Origin: Sorex araneus
Lineage: Eukaryota > Chordata > Mammalia > Eulipotyphla > Soricidae
Direction: 5' to 3'
Assembly: GCF_027595985.1 (NCBI RefSeq)
Contig: NC_073304.1
Span: forward strand, 145,817,246 to 145,881,245
Length of the DNA: 64,000 nucleotides
Shown: positions 11,401-22,444 of the stretch, piece by piece
Layout of the letters: every line of letters begins with the position of its first letter
Position numbering within the stretch: position 1 is the first letter of the stretch
Position numbers and translations under genes: made by a program
Notes under the pieces: model-generated
Databases searched by the model: none
Told to the model about the DNA's origin: nothing
What the model saw: only the letters and a program-made list of their open reading frames with translations

Positions 11401-12145
11401 GGAAAAGTAGAAGCCAGAAAGTTAATACAGAGATTAAGACATCTGCGATACAAGCAACTGGTTTTATGGCTGGAAACTGAGCATACCAAGGTGTGGACTG
11501 AGAAGCCCCAAATAAATAAGTATTCACTACCATTTGTGAAAACATGGCTGGATCTCGAAGGTATTATGGTATGGGAAATTAGTCAAAGAAGAATGATATC
11601 ACTTATATGTCAAATATTTTATGAAAAGGTCATAGAGAGCTGGAAAAAATAACATAGCATCACAGCAAGTAAGAAGCTTGTCATGCATTAGGTCAACTCA
11701 GGTTCAAATCCTCAGCACTACATATGGTCCTTAGAACATACCAGGAGCCATTCATGAACATAAAGCCAGGAATAATCCCTGAGCACTGCCGGGTGTGACA
11801 CTCACTCACTCCAAAATTTTTTTTAGCAGTTCATAGATATAGACAAGTGATTGTTGGGGCAAGATGAAGAGTGGGCAAAAATGAAAAAAGGTTATTGAAG
11901 GATATCAAATCCAATTATAAAATAAATTACAGTTATGTAATATTTATGATGCTGACTATAGCTAACATTATAATACTGCATATTTGAAAGTTGCTAAGAT
12001 ATTAGCTCTTAAAAGTTCTTGTAATAGGAAAACTAGGTAAGTTGTGATCATTTTGTTATATATCCAAATGTAGAACCATAGTGTTGTGTAGCTAAAACTA
12101 ACATAGTATTATAAGTCAATTATGTCTCAAAAAATTATGTCTCAC
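11400..12145 (+). mobile_element. Old L1 3' end with SINE inside
   Basis: Diverged L1 tail text: AACATGGCTGGATCTCGAAG, ATGATATCACTTATATGTCA, then after the SINE TCATAGATATAGACAAGTGA and GACTATAGCTAACATTATAA. This is characteristic of ancient mammalian L1 3' ends. Boundaries are approximate. Confidence 0.75.
11655..11820 (+). mobile_element. tRNA-derived SINE (SOR-type), old
   Basis: Sense copy with recognisable CACAGCAAGTAAGAAGC, CAGGTTCAAATCCTCAGCAC (B-box region), CATATGGTCC and GAGCACTGCCGGGTGTGACA. It is heavily diverged. Confidence 0.8.
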
Positions 12146-12460
12146 CTTTCTATCTGCAACAACTGCTCTTCTTTACCTGAAGGAAACTTGACCTCCAAAG
12201 ACCATCAAGGTCAAGACTGTGAGATGAAGAGTGTCAACAGGAGCCACCCACCTCCCACCTCCCCCACCATAAAATCTGTAGCCGAAAGATTTGGAGACTT
12301 GGAGGATTTATCTGTACCAAGCATGTAGTCTTAGGTGGATAAATCAGAGTTGGAGTGTCAGGAGCAGTACTTTCTCATCATCTCCACTCCTCTCATGTGC
12401 AGCTGACTGAGAAGCTCATCACGTACCCCTGAGCCAATATTTCTACTCACTCATCATTTG
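12146..12460. other. Unassigned
   Basis: No repeat or gene recognised. The 68-codon frame at 12,122-12,328 has no family signature. Confidence 0.35.
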
Positions 12461-12479
12461 TATCCAAGTATACACTTTT

Positions 12480-12856
12480 TTCCTTTTTTTAATTTTTTTT
12501 TAATTTTATTGAATCACTGTGAGATAGTTACAAGCTTTCATGTTTGGGTTACAATCTCACAATGATCGAACACCCATCCCTCCATCAGTGCACATTCCAC
12601 ACCACCAACATCCCGGGTATACCCTCCCCTTTCCCACCCTCCCCCTGCCTCAATGGCAGACAATATTCCCCATACTCTCTCTCTACTTTTGGGCACTCTA
12701 GCTTGCAACCCAGACACTGAGAGGTCATAACATTTGGTCCATTATCTACTTTTGGCATGCATCTCCCATCCCAACTGGTTCCTTCAGCCATCATTTTCTT
12801 AGTGATCCCTTCTCTATTCCATCTGCCTTCTCCCCTCTGCTCATGAAGTAGTCTGC
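12480..12856 (-). mobile_element. Antisense L1 3'-UTR-only insertion, 19-bp TSD
   Basis: It reads antisense: T-rich tail, ATTGAATCACTGTGAGATAG, TCCATCAGTGCACATTCCAC, CCTGCCTCAATGGCAGAC, ending in CTTCTCCCCTCTGCTCATGA. A perfect 19-bp direct repeat TATCCAAGTATACACTTTT lies at 12,461-12,479 and 12,857-12,875. Confidence 0.93.
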
Positions 12857-13053
12857 TATCCAAGTATACACTTTTCATCCATCACCTTGGACCAAAGTTC
12901 AAAGCACCAATCATTTGACCAAAAATGCTAACAAAGCATTATTGGAGGTGGTCTCTCGGAGATTATAAACAATGCCAAGGATTACAGGCTGTGCTGCTTA
13001 GTGAAGGTCAAGGGACTTTCCAAAGGCTTCTAAAACTACTTCCTTAGAAAGAA

Positions 13054-13059
13054 AACACA

Positions 13060-13096
<37 letters not shown>
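13054..13096. repeat. (CA)n microsatellite
   Basis: About 21 dinucleotide units with one TA interruption. Confidence 0.97.
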
Positions 13097-13098
<2 letters not shown>

Positions 13099-13195
13099 CC
13101 TGTGCACAGCCATTTATCAATAGATGAGTGCTTCTTGCCCTTTTCAGCATTTTCAAGTGCTTTTTTCTAGAATGGAAACTGGAAACTCTTATTCT

Positions 13196-13385
13196 TTTTT
13201 TTTTTTTTTTTTTTTTTTGCTATTTGGGTCACACCCAGCAATGCACAGGGGTTAACTCCTGGCTCTGTACTCAGGAATAACTCCTGGCAGTGTTTGGGGG
13301 ACCATGAAGGATGCTGGGGATCAAACCTGGGTCAGCTGCATGCAAGGCAAATGCCCCATCCGCTGTGCTATCACTCCAGCCCCAT
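13196..13385 (-). mobile_element. tRNA-derived SINE (SOR-type)
   Basis: Antisense copy with a T21-plus tail, GGGTCACACCCAGCAATGCA and GCTGTGCTATCACTCCAGCC. Imperfect target-site duplications AAACTCTTATTCT (13,183-13,195) and AAACTTTTATACT (13,386-13,398) flank it. Confidence 0.93.
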
Positions 13386-13586
13386 AAACTTTTATACTAT
13401 GATTAGAAAAAGCCACCCCAGTCTCAGAGCAGATTAGCTAAGCAGAGTTGCCGGCTCAGGTGCTGTTGTCTCTGAGTAGACATACAGCACTCTTTTGAAA
13501 GTCTAGCCCACACTCACGTGGCCATTTCCTTGAACAGCAACTCATATTCTAAAAGTTGAGAGTCTAACAGCTTTGAAAGTGGCTGG

Positions 13587-14077
13587 AGACAAGTGCTTGC
13601 AGCCATGTCTCCAGACTGTGAACTAAGCTTCTGCTCCATGCTGCCCCAGGAAGGGAAATGATGCAATTTCCAACCTAAACCGCATGGACTTCATATCTCT
13701 ACATTCTCATCTCATCAGTGGAAAACTAATTATCAAATGTTTCCTTGTCAGTAGGGCCGTATTTTGGGGGGATAAACTCCAACAAGAATAGTGAAGTTCT
13801 GTGTTGAAACTCCAACAACAATAGTGAGTTTTGTGTTGAAATATGGAATATAATCAAGGTAAAGAGAAAAGGAAGTGAAATTTATCAGTTATGCAGGGGG
13901 GTGGGGGGTTGGGGGTAAGGGGGTGGGAGGTATACTGTTTTTTTTTTTTTTTGGTGGTGGTGGTGGAATATGGGCACTGGTGAAAGGATGGCTGTTTGAG
14001 CATTGTATAACTGAGACATAAGCCTGAGAACTTTGTAACTTTCCACATGGTGATTCAATAAAATAAATTAAAAAAAA
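13587..14077 (+). mobile_element. Repeat B, long copy, 11-bp TSD
   Basis: It shares AACTAATTATCAAATG, ACTCCAACAACAATAGTGAG, AATCAAGGTAAAGAGAAAA and the end AACTGAGACATAAGCC...CCACATGGTGATTCAATAAA with the copy at 18.0-18.5 kb. The final 130 nt (TGGGCACTGGTGAAAGGATG onward) resemble the L1 3' UTR end. An 11-bp direct repeat AAAGTGGCTGG at 13,576-13,586 and 14,078-14,088, plus an A-rich tail, show L1-style insertion. No coding capacity. Confidence 0.75.
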
Positions 14078-14088
14078 AAAGTGGCTGG

Positions 14089-15070
14089 GGAGAAAAACTC
14101 CATTTAGGTGTAGTCCAGTTGCCATGGAGTGAAAAAATAATGCTTGATATGATAATTTGAAATTACCAGAACTACCTAGGAGTGAGTTTGGCATGGAGGT
14201 GGGGGAGGGGACTAGAATCATGTGTATCAGCAGAAACAAGTAAACCTCAGTTTCAACAGATACTTCCTACCAGTCTTTACCTGGAGCACCTTTAAACCCT
14301 GATGCTTAGGGCAAGGAATACGGCTCACAGTAGAGCACCTTCATTGTATGGTCTCTGGATTTTATTTCTAACCTTGGTACTAAGAAAAAATAGTCTAAAC
14401 TCTGACCCTTGGGAATTTTGTTCTATAATAAAGAGCATGTTTCTCAAAGTATGGCCCTTACACCAACAGCTTCAGCAAGACATCTGGGAATTGGTTAGAA
14501 GTGTACATTCCTAGCCCCATACTGTCCTTTATCATGAGAATCCCAGGCTCAAACTCTAACATTTGTCATCAACAAGCTCTCCAGAAGATCTGATAATCCC
14601 TCAAGTTTGGAAGCCTCTACTTAGAGCTTAATAACACCAGATATGGTGGAGTTTATTACTATCAGGAACAGAAAAATACCAAATAAACAAGAGAACCCCT
14701 GTAGAGATGCCCCAGAATTTTCAGTTGGTATAAAAATAAAAAACAAGGCTTTCTTATTCACAGGTTATACTGTGTTCTCCTGATACAAACTCTGTTCATC
14801 AAATACCAGCAAGACATTTGGAAGGTTATCTCAGGGCCTCAACTTCTGTGCCATAGTATTGACCAACTTAGGTATATCCATAGGCAGGCTAGCTCTGTGA
14901 ACAACCAAAATAAGTCCCTAGAAAGCTCTGGGAGGTGGTTCAATGCCACAGAGATGTCCTACCTGGGACTTAGAAGATGGGCCAGTTATCCTAATTTTTA
15001 CATCTGTCATTGTTTAGGAAGCTGTTGGGAATTGGCTCCTGGGCATCCTTCCTAGCCCTAGTGAGACCAA
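14089..15070. other. Unassigned intergenic sequence
   Basis: No gene. A weak SINE-like trace may exist at 14,300-14,400 (GCTTAGGGCAAGGAATACGG). Nothing else is supported. Confidence 0.35.
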
Positions 15071-15074
15071 AGTC

Positions 15075-15935
15075 TGTGACCAGAGGGGCCTTTGTTCAAG
15101 AAGCAATAAGTGAAGTGCTCTTCACCTTCTGCTCCATGAGCCCTCCAGCCCCAAGGGACCCAGCCCTGGCAGCCGAAAACCTCCACTACCCAACTGCCGC
15201 CACACTCCAGGCCACTTTCCACACACTCGGGCCGAGCCTCACGCATGAGTGAAGTCCCACAGAACCCAGGTAATGCGCAACTTTGTGATCTTGGACTCAG
15301 GGCTCACCAGGACCCAGGAGCAGAGTTCCTCTGCCTGCTTCCTCCAGTTTCTGGTTACCCAGGGGCCACACCCATAAGCCACCTCCTGCCAGTGCCAGAT
15401 AATCTCCTCATCAGCTGCCATCCAAAACTCGAGGCTGCTTCTCCCAAAAGGGAGCATAAATTAAGGCTCCTATAACCATGCCACTGGACTCCACGTCAGA
15501 GACTGTTTCCACTTGGGGCACCCCAGAGTGGGGCAGGTGAGAGCCCTCTCTGCCCCAAGGAACCCAGTCCCGGCAGCCAGCCGACCTCCATTACCCAACT
15601 GCCGCCATGCTCCAGACCTCCTTCCACAGGCCCAGACAAAGTCTCACGCCTAAGGTATATATATATATATACCTCTCAGAGAGTCCAGCAAGCTACTGAG
15701 ACTATCCCACCTGGTAAGCTCCCCGTGGCGTATTCATATGCCAATAACAGGTCTTATTCCTCTGACCCTGAAAGAGCCTCCAATCATTGGGAAAGACGAG
15801 TAAGGAGAGGCTGCTAAAATCTCAGGGATGGGATGAATGGAAACATTACTGGTGCCTGCTTGAGTATATGATGAACAATGGGATGACAGTGATACAGTGA
15901 CACACTGATACCAACCCCCAAGAGGTTTTTTTTTT
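15075..15935 (+). mobile_element. Composite GC-headed retroposon, copy 1 (internal duplication)
   Basis: The 5' module is GC-rich and includes AGGGACCCAGCCCTGGCAGC, CACTACCCAACTGCCGCC and CCTCACGCATGAGTGAAG. A second, shorter version of the module follows at 15,541-15,655 (AGGAACCCAGTCCCGGCAGC, CATTACCCAACTGCCGCC). Next comes a SINE-like 3' body: CAAGCTACTGAGAC, CCCCGTGGCGTATTCATATG, AGAGGCTGCTAAAATCTCAG, ending in GATGACAGTGATACAGTG. The same arrangement occurs at 39.5/41.3 kb and 55.1 kb. Open frames in it are short and not shared. Confidence 0.65.
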
Positions 15936-16121
15936 AGATTCTGGATCAGAAAAGCCAATATTACTGTATTACTTCTGATCCACAAATTTCAAACATTCTC
16001 TATCCACTACCCCCTGGAGAAAAAAATCTGTAGTTTGTAGATTTCTCTACATATTTCAAATAAATTAAATTTCTTTCATTCATTTAAGTTGTCAAGGTTC
16101 ATTCATACTGCAGCATGTATT
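15936..16121 (-). mobile_element. Old antisense L1 (target of the twin-primed L1)
   Basis: Antisense L1 text AAGTTGTCAAGGTTCATTCA and GCAGCATGTATTAG continues after the insertion at 18,576 as GCTGAATACTCTATTTTATG. Joining the flanks restores a continuous old L1 sequence. Confidence 0.75.
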
Positions 16122-16138
16122 AGAAATTCACTTTTATG

Positions 16139-17990
16139 TTCATTTCTTGGCCCCATTTTCTGATGGGATTGGACGTTTTCTTCTTGTAGAGTTCAACCAG
16201 TGCTTTATATACCCTTGATATCAACCCTTAATCTGATGGGTATAGTGTAAATATCCTTTCCCATTCTGTAGATTGTCTTTGTATTCTGGTCACTGTATCT
16301 TTTGCGGTGCAAAAGCTTTTTAGTTTAATGTAGTCCCATTTGTTTATCTCTGTTTCCACTTGGTTGGCCAGTTGCATGTCATCTTTGAAGATACCTTTAT
16401 CTTCAATATCATGGAGGGTTTTGCCGACCTTGTCTTCAATGTACCTTATGGTTTGTGGTCTGATGTTGAGGTCTTTAATCCATTTTGATCTGACTTTTGT
16501 GCATGGTGTCAGGTCGAGGTCTAAGTCCACTCTTTTGCATGTGGTTGTCCAGTTGTGCCAGCACCATTTGTTAAAGAGGCTTTCCTTGCTCCACTTCGAA
16601 TTTCTTGCCCCGTTATCAAAGATTAGATGATCATACATTTGGGGTTGTGTGTAGGAATATTCCACCCTGTTCCATTGGTCTGCAGCTCTGCCTTTGTTCC
16701 AGTACCATGCTGTTTTAATTGTTACTGCTTTGTAGTAAAGTTTGAGGTTGGGGAGGGTGAGGCCTCCCATCATCTTTTTCCCAAGAATTGTTTTAGCTAT
16801 CTGTGGGCGTTTGCTGTTCCATATGAATTTTAGGATTGCTTGATCTGCTTCTTTGAAGAATGTCATAGGTATCCTTATAGGGATCGCGTTGAATCTGTTT
16901 AATGCTTTGGGGAGTATTGCCATTTTGACAATATTGATTCTCCCTATCCATGGGCATACGAATGGCCAAAAGGCACATGAAAAAGTGTTCTACATCACTA
17001 ATCATCAGGGAGATGTAGATCAAAACAACCATGAGATACCACCTCACACCACAGAGACTAGCACACATCCAATAGAACAAAAGCAACCACTGTTGGAGAG
17101 GATGTGGGGAGAAAGGGACCCTTCTACACTGCTGGTGGGAATGCTGACTGGTTCAGCCCTTTTGGAAAACTATATGGATGCTTCTCAAAAAATTAGAAAT
17201 TGAGCTCCCATTTTACCCAGCAATACCACTGCTGGGAATATATCCAAGAGGAGCAAAAAAGTATAGTCGAAATGACATCTGCACTCATATGTTCATTGCA
17301 GCCTTATTTACAATAGCCAGAATCTGGAAAAAACCCGAGTGCTCTAGAACAGATGACTGGTTGAAGAAACTCTGTTACATCTATACAATGGAATACTATG
17401 CAGCTGTTAAAAAATAAAGTCATGAACTTTGCATATAAGTGGATCGACATGGAAAATATCATGCTAAGTGAAATGAGTCAGAGAGAGAGACAGACATAGA
17501 AAGATTGCACTCATCTGTGGAATATAGAATAACAGAGTAGGAGACTAACACCCAAGAATAGTAGAAATAAGTACCAGGGGGTTGACTCCATGGCTTGGGA
17601 GCTGGCCTCACATTCTGGGAAAAAGGCAGCTCAGATAGAGAAGGGAACACCAAGTAAAATGTGGTTGGAGGCCACGCAGGGGAAGGGTGAAGTGTGCTGA
17701 ATGTAGACTAGAGACTGAATACAATGGCCACTCAACACCTTTATTGCAAATCACAACACCTAATTAGAGAGAGAGAACAAAAGGGAATACCCTGCCACAG
17801 CGGTGGGGGGTGAGCAGGGGGAGATGGGATTGGGGAGGGTGGGAGGAATGTTGGGTTTATTTTTGGTGGAGAATGGGCACTGGTGAAGGGATGGGTTCTC
17901 GAATTTTGTATGAGGGAAACATGAGCACAAAAAATGTATAAATCTGTAACTGTACCCTCATGGTGATTCACTTATTAAAAAATAAATAAT
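16139..17990 (+). mobile_element. 5'-inverted (twin-primed) L1
   Basis: Two L1 segments lie in opposite orientations. At 16,139-16,955, ORF2 reads on the minus strand (231 codons open at 16,923-16,228, from [11 protein letters not shown] to [13 protein letters not shown]). From about 16,956 the plus strand continues ORF2 ([14 protein letters not shown]) to its end and the 3' UTR, finishing at TTCACTTATTAAAAAATAAA. The minus part stops only about 25 nt before the point in ORF2 where the plus part starts, the classic twin-priming pattern. A 17-bp flanking repeat with one mismatch, AGAAATTCACTTTTATG (16,122-16,138) and AGAAATTTACTTTTATG (18,559-18,575), encloses this L1 plus the repeat B copy behind it. 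Confidence 0.92.
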
Positions 17991-18558
17991 GACCATCTCG
18001 CCACATTCAACAGAGAAGAGGCCAGGCAGTCTGGTGAGCAATGCGGCCGGAGAAATGCTCCGTACCGGAATCCGGGCCAACAACACCAGGGATCCAGACG
18101 GAGGAGGTACAGCCGGTACACCGTCTCCAGATGGAGCCCTGGCGACACTGAGCAGCAACTAACACGTCTCCAGGTTGCGGGACTGAAACACATCCGAGCC
18201 GTGCAGCCGCGAGACCTTTTCTAAAAACTGAAAACATACAATCTTTTAATGGAAAACCAATTATCAAATGCTTCCTTAGTAGGGCTGTCTTTCTTGGGGG
18301 GAAACTCCAACAACAATAATGAGTTTTGTTTTGCAATATGGAACATAATCAAGGTAAAGAGAAAATGAAGTGAAATTCATCAGTTATACAGTTGGGGGTA
18401 GGGGGCGGAGGGATTTGGGTGGTGGAATATGGACACTGGTGAAGGGATGGTATTTGAATATTGTATAACTGAGACATAAACCTAAAAACTTTGCAACTTT
18501 CCACATGGTGATATAATAAAAATTTAAAAATAAATAAATAATAAAAATAAATAAAAAA
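17991..18558 (+). mobile_element. Repeat B, longest copy, with CpG-rich 5' module
   Basis: It lies directly behind the L1 tail and inside the same outer target-site duplication. The first 230 nt are CpG-rich (GCGGCCGGAGAAATGC, CCGGAATCCGGGCC, CACGTCTCCAGGTTGCGGG). Then come the shared AATTATCAAATGCTTCC, ACTCCAACAACAATAATGAG and a G-rich stretch. The tail TGGACACTGGTGAAGGGATG...CCACATGGTGAT is like the L1 3' end, followed by AAATAAATAA. It could have been co-mobilised with the L1 or inserted into its A-rich tail. Confidence 0.7.
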
Positions 18559-18575
18559 AGAAATTTACTTTTATG

Positions 18576-18750
18576 GCTGAATACTCTATTTTATGAATTA
18601 TGCCATAATTTGTTTATCCACTAATCAATTGATAGACATTTAGGCTATTTTCACATTGAGCTATAATGAGCACTCATATACATAAAACTTGTTTGAGTGT
18701 CTGATTTTTTGTTTTTCTGATGTTTGTTTGTTTTTAATATATATCTAGTC
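18576..18750 (-). mobile_element. Old antisense L1, continuation
   Basis: GCTGAATACTCTATTTTATG, TTTGTTTATCCACTAATCAA and TTGATAGACATTTAGGCTAT are recognisable antisense ancient L1 ORF2/3' end text. Confidence 0.8.
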
Positions 18751-18767
18751 ATAAAATTATAGGCTCC

Positions 18768-18901
18768 ATACTGGGATTCTTGGTAGTGGAATATGAGCAC
18801 TGGTGAAGGGATGGGTATTCGAGCATTGTATAACTGAGATTTAAACCTGAAAACTTTGTAACTTTGTAACTTTCCACAATAAAAAATTTAAAAAAAAATA
18901 A
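18768..18901 (+). mobile_element. Repeat B, 5'-truncated copy, 17-bp TSD
   Basis: Only the L1-like end is present (TGAGCACTGGTGAAGGGATG, CATTGTATAACTGAGAT, AAACCTGAAAACTTTGTAAC), with an A-rich tail. Flanking repeats ATAAAATTATAGGCTCC (18,751-18,767) and ATAAAATTGTAGGCTCC (18,902-18,918) differ at one base. Confidence 0.88.
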
Positions 18902-18918
18902 ATAAAATTGTAGGCTCC

Positions 18919-19245
18919 TATGATTCCTAATATAGAAGTAAAACTCTTATGTTAGTTTTTGAGAAACACATAATTCTCCAAATATAAACTTGGCATTCTA
19001 AAATTGAGTTTATTTCTTACACTACTTACCTGGAGATAGCATCAGTTTCCCCAGGTTGAGTTCAGTTCTGCCCCCCTCTCACATTTTAGGTGCTAATCCC
19101 AAACCAAATTTTCACGTCTTCTTCTGACCTACTGTCTATCCTACTTCCATTTTAAAGATTTGATTAATTTTCTAGGAGATCCACAGAACTCAGGTAATCT
19201 GTTTACTTATTAGATCTTTAGTTTGTTATGAAATGAAATATAGGG
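18919..19245. other. Unassigned
   Basis: No repeat or gene recognised. Confidence 0.35.
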
Positions 19246-19249
19246 ACTG

Positions 19250-21240
19250 GGAGTGTGACTCAAGTGACAAAGCACATAGTTTACATGTATGAGTGCAGGA
19301 TAACGTTGGTCTGCCCTTCCTCCCTGGTCACTGGGAACTTGTGTTTGTTGATTGCCCCCCAACCTGTCAATTACCTTTGTCTCCTGATCAGACCTGACTT
19401 GTAAATATTCTTTCTCTTCTCCTTAATGTACTTTCCATTGTTAGTTATTTCAGAGCAATTGTTTTTTGTATGGATATAGGAAGACAGTTAAAAAGACAAG
19501 CCTGTGGCCTGGGAGCTGACTGACTCCAGACATCTGCTCTCTTGACTTAAGCCTCAGTTGCCCTTTCTTCCTAGATCCCCAAATCTAGGGTTCCCAAAAG
19601 TAGGGTCCGACGAGGGACTGGATAGACCCAGGGCAAGCGGTGAGCTATGAGCTACACTGACATCAAAATGGGCATGGCCAAAGTGCCCTAATGCTTAACT
19701 ATATGTTAAGAGCTTGGTCATTGACAAATTTCGTCATGATCCAAAAGAAATAACTAGATTTGGACCCTGCTAGGGTTAGGAATGATTGATCCGCCCTGAG
19801 CACTGTAGTCTGAGTCTGTGGTAAGATGTCCCCAGGAGACTCACCCTACAAGCCTAAAACTGTTTATTACTGTGTCCATAAAGAATGTTAAATATTAGAA
19901 AGGAGAATTAAAGATGCTAATTAAGTTAAATATCTAAGGAGAGGAGAAACACACCTAAACACTGTTTTGCCTTCATGGGCTGCAGGTGGTCGTCCGTCCA
20001 AGGCAACAGCCATCCCGGGTAGAGAAGCGGCACGAGAGCACTGAATACAGCGAGAGAGAGCTGCCCGGAGTGCCTGCAAACTTCTTATCACGTGTAATCC
20101 CTGAGCTCGTGAGAGGCTCACACAGCCCTGCGGTGTGGGGATTTCACAGCTCCTCGAACGCGCACAGAATTTGTTTTTACTTATCAAGTTTGGGTTCAAT
20201 GTGTGGCAATGGTCCCATTTCCACATGGTTATGTGAACACCAGCAGGTATGGGCCCCGCAACTAACAAAAATTACATGTAAATTGATGTCATAAAATGAT
20301 ATAAAGTGAGAATCCAGGTAGATAAGGTATAAGGAAAAGGGCACAGAGAGTGCACGCCCTCATCATTCTCCACATGTTCACCAACCCAGAAGTCCTCCAA
20401 GCAGAAGCCTTTGAGGATTTCTACGGATGTGCCACTATATATACAATTAACTAAATCAGAATTCATAGATTATTTCATTCTCTGCCCCTTCCTTTGAGGT
20501 CAAAGAGTGTGAGTTCAAAAAATAAATGTGTGGGGTCTGCTTTTGCTACATGTGCTGTGTTCAGTGGCCCCGACCCATGTCCCATCCTCCCCAGGCTTCC
20601 CCAGCAGAGAAACAGAGAGACAGAGATGGTGGGGAGGGCAGGCAGGCGAACCACAGCCTGATGATCAAAATGGCCCGCTAGTCATACTTATAGAACATCT
20701 AAAAGGGGTTGAGGTAAGGACCTAGATGTGATTGATCATTTACATAGATGAGGCATCTGGAAATTTACATAGATCATTTACATAGATAAAACACAGGAAA
20801 TTTCTCTTTTGGGGAGATTAAGGCAAGGAGACACTCTGTCTCCCAGGGACATCTATATTGCTTTTAACTTTCCTTCTAGCTGTATGTGTTATCAGTACTT
20901 GCAGTTATTTGGATAAACACAGTAAGAGACAAGGATCCCAACACTTATTTCTCTGGGTTCTGAGAGCAAGCAAGGCTTTTACCATATAACCCAGACTAAG
21001 TCCTCAGGCCAGTTCAGCTTGTCCTTCCCCATGGGGGCCGTCTCCTAAGTCATAAAAGCTTGCATCAAGACCATGCATTTATGATTTCTAGACTGTCCCA
21101 TTTTGATGCTGGGGTAGCTTTGCCACTCACCCGGGACCATCTCAGTCCCATGGCAGGCAGGACCTCCCTTTTGGGGTGTTAGGAACTACAGCAACTGAAG
21201 CCTGAGTCAAGTAATTATGATGGATGCCCAGGAGTAGATA
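19250..21240. repeat. Possible degenerate LTR retroelement
   Basis: The base composition and texture differ from the neighbouring L1s. There is CpG-containing LTR-like text (20,000-20,170) and an AATAAA at about 20,521 followed by a GT-rich stretch. A short diverged inverted similarity links GCTACACTGACATCAAAATGG (19,652-19,672) with the complement of 21,096-21,122. No gag, pol or env protein motif is visible in any frame. The LTR idea is inference only; an old unique region is the alternative. Confidence 0.25.
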
Positions 21241-21319
21241 TATTCCAGAGTCAATCAACTCCCAAATATTAGAAGTACAGCATTAATGGTCTTTCTGTGT
21301 TTGATCAAAGAATATTGCT

Positions 21320-21545
21320 CTATAGTAGCACAGTAGCACTGTCATCCCATTGTTCATAGATTTGCTCGAGCAGGCACCAATAACGTCTCCATTGTGAGAC
21401 TTGTTGTTACTATTTTTGGCATATCAAATACATCACGGATAGCTTGCCAGGCTCTCTATGCGGGTGGGATACTCTCGGTAGCTTGCCGGGCATTCCGAGA
21501 GGGACAGAGGAATCGAACCCGGGTCATCCACGTGCAAAGTCCCCA
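21320..21545 (-). mobile_element. SINE-2 (long-bodied tRNA-headed SINE), antisense
   Basis: Antisense copy: AGCACTGTCATCCCATTGTT, TAACGTCTCCATTGTGAGAC, CTCTCGGTAGCTTGCCGGGC, then the tRNA-like GGAATCGAACCCGGGT (B box) at 21,509-21,524. The distal tRNA head is lost beyond GTGCAAAG. Confidence 0.85.
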
Positions 21546-22440
21546 TTGTGTTTGTGTGCATGTGTTGTTACAGTATTTCTTCCTCTCTTTCCCATTCAAT
21601 CTCCGGTCATTTCACACTTTTCACCTCTGCCTCATTGTCTCTTCTTTGAGTTCTTAGTCAAACATCAGCTTTTAAACCTATGAACTTCAGTTCTTGCCTT
21701 CACAGAATCTCTCCAAAAAGCAGATCTTCAATCAAGTTACCTTCAAGAATTGTAGTATGATACAGCAGCTTGGACAGTTCTTTTTTAAACTGAAGAGGAT
21801 GAGGGAGGCAACACACATAATATGTCTGAGTGTTGAGGTGGGGTGATGGATGCACGAGAAGTACAGTTGCTCACTTACCTGGTTCCAAATCACACCTTCT
21901 TGTTTCAAACAAATACTTTTAGATTTGGGTACCAAAAAAATGATCTTGACTATGGAGAAAAGCTCAGTCCTATGTTTACAGACTTCAAGATCTGTAAGTC
22001 AAGCCTGTCTTCAGAGCTGCCAGAGACCCAATGAATATGACCAGATGTGCCATTCCTCCCTGGATGAACTCCACATGGTTCCATGGCTATTTAAGCCAAA
22101 CTCATCCTCCAAAAGAAACCCATATGATTTGGTGACAAATCCTACTAATTTGTCAGTATGTTTGCCCCAGATTTAAAAGCCAGTTGTTGAAAAAACTTTG
22201 GCATATAAAGAAGTTGATGTCACTATAAAATGTCAAGGCAAATTTATGTTCTCTGGATGTTTATTTTTTGCTCAGCTCTATATTAACCCTGTAATACTCA
22301 TTGCTTCATTAGCTTTTCACAAAAACTTGAAGGAATGGGTATTACTACTGTCTCCACCTGTAGATATGCAGAAGTATTGTTCTGGAAAGTTAACTCATTT
22401 GAAGTTAATTTGCTGGTACACTAGTTAACTTACAAATACC
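21546..22440. other. Unassigned
   Basis: No repeat recognised. The 108-codon frame at 21,850-22,176 and its overlapping partner have no family signature. Confidence 0.35.
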
Positions 22441-22444
22441 TAGA

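Noticed and set aside
13054-13096. CRISPR-like or other structured array
   Set aside because: It is a simple (CA)n repeat in mammalian DNA.
16228-16955. Separate antisense L1 insertion next to a sense L1
   Set aside because: The two parts are neighbouring pieces of one ORF2 with a single outer TSD, so one twin-primed event explains both.
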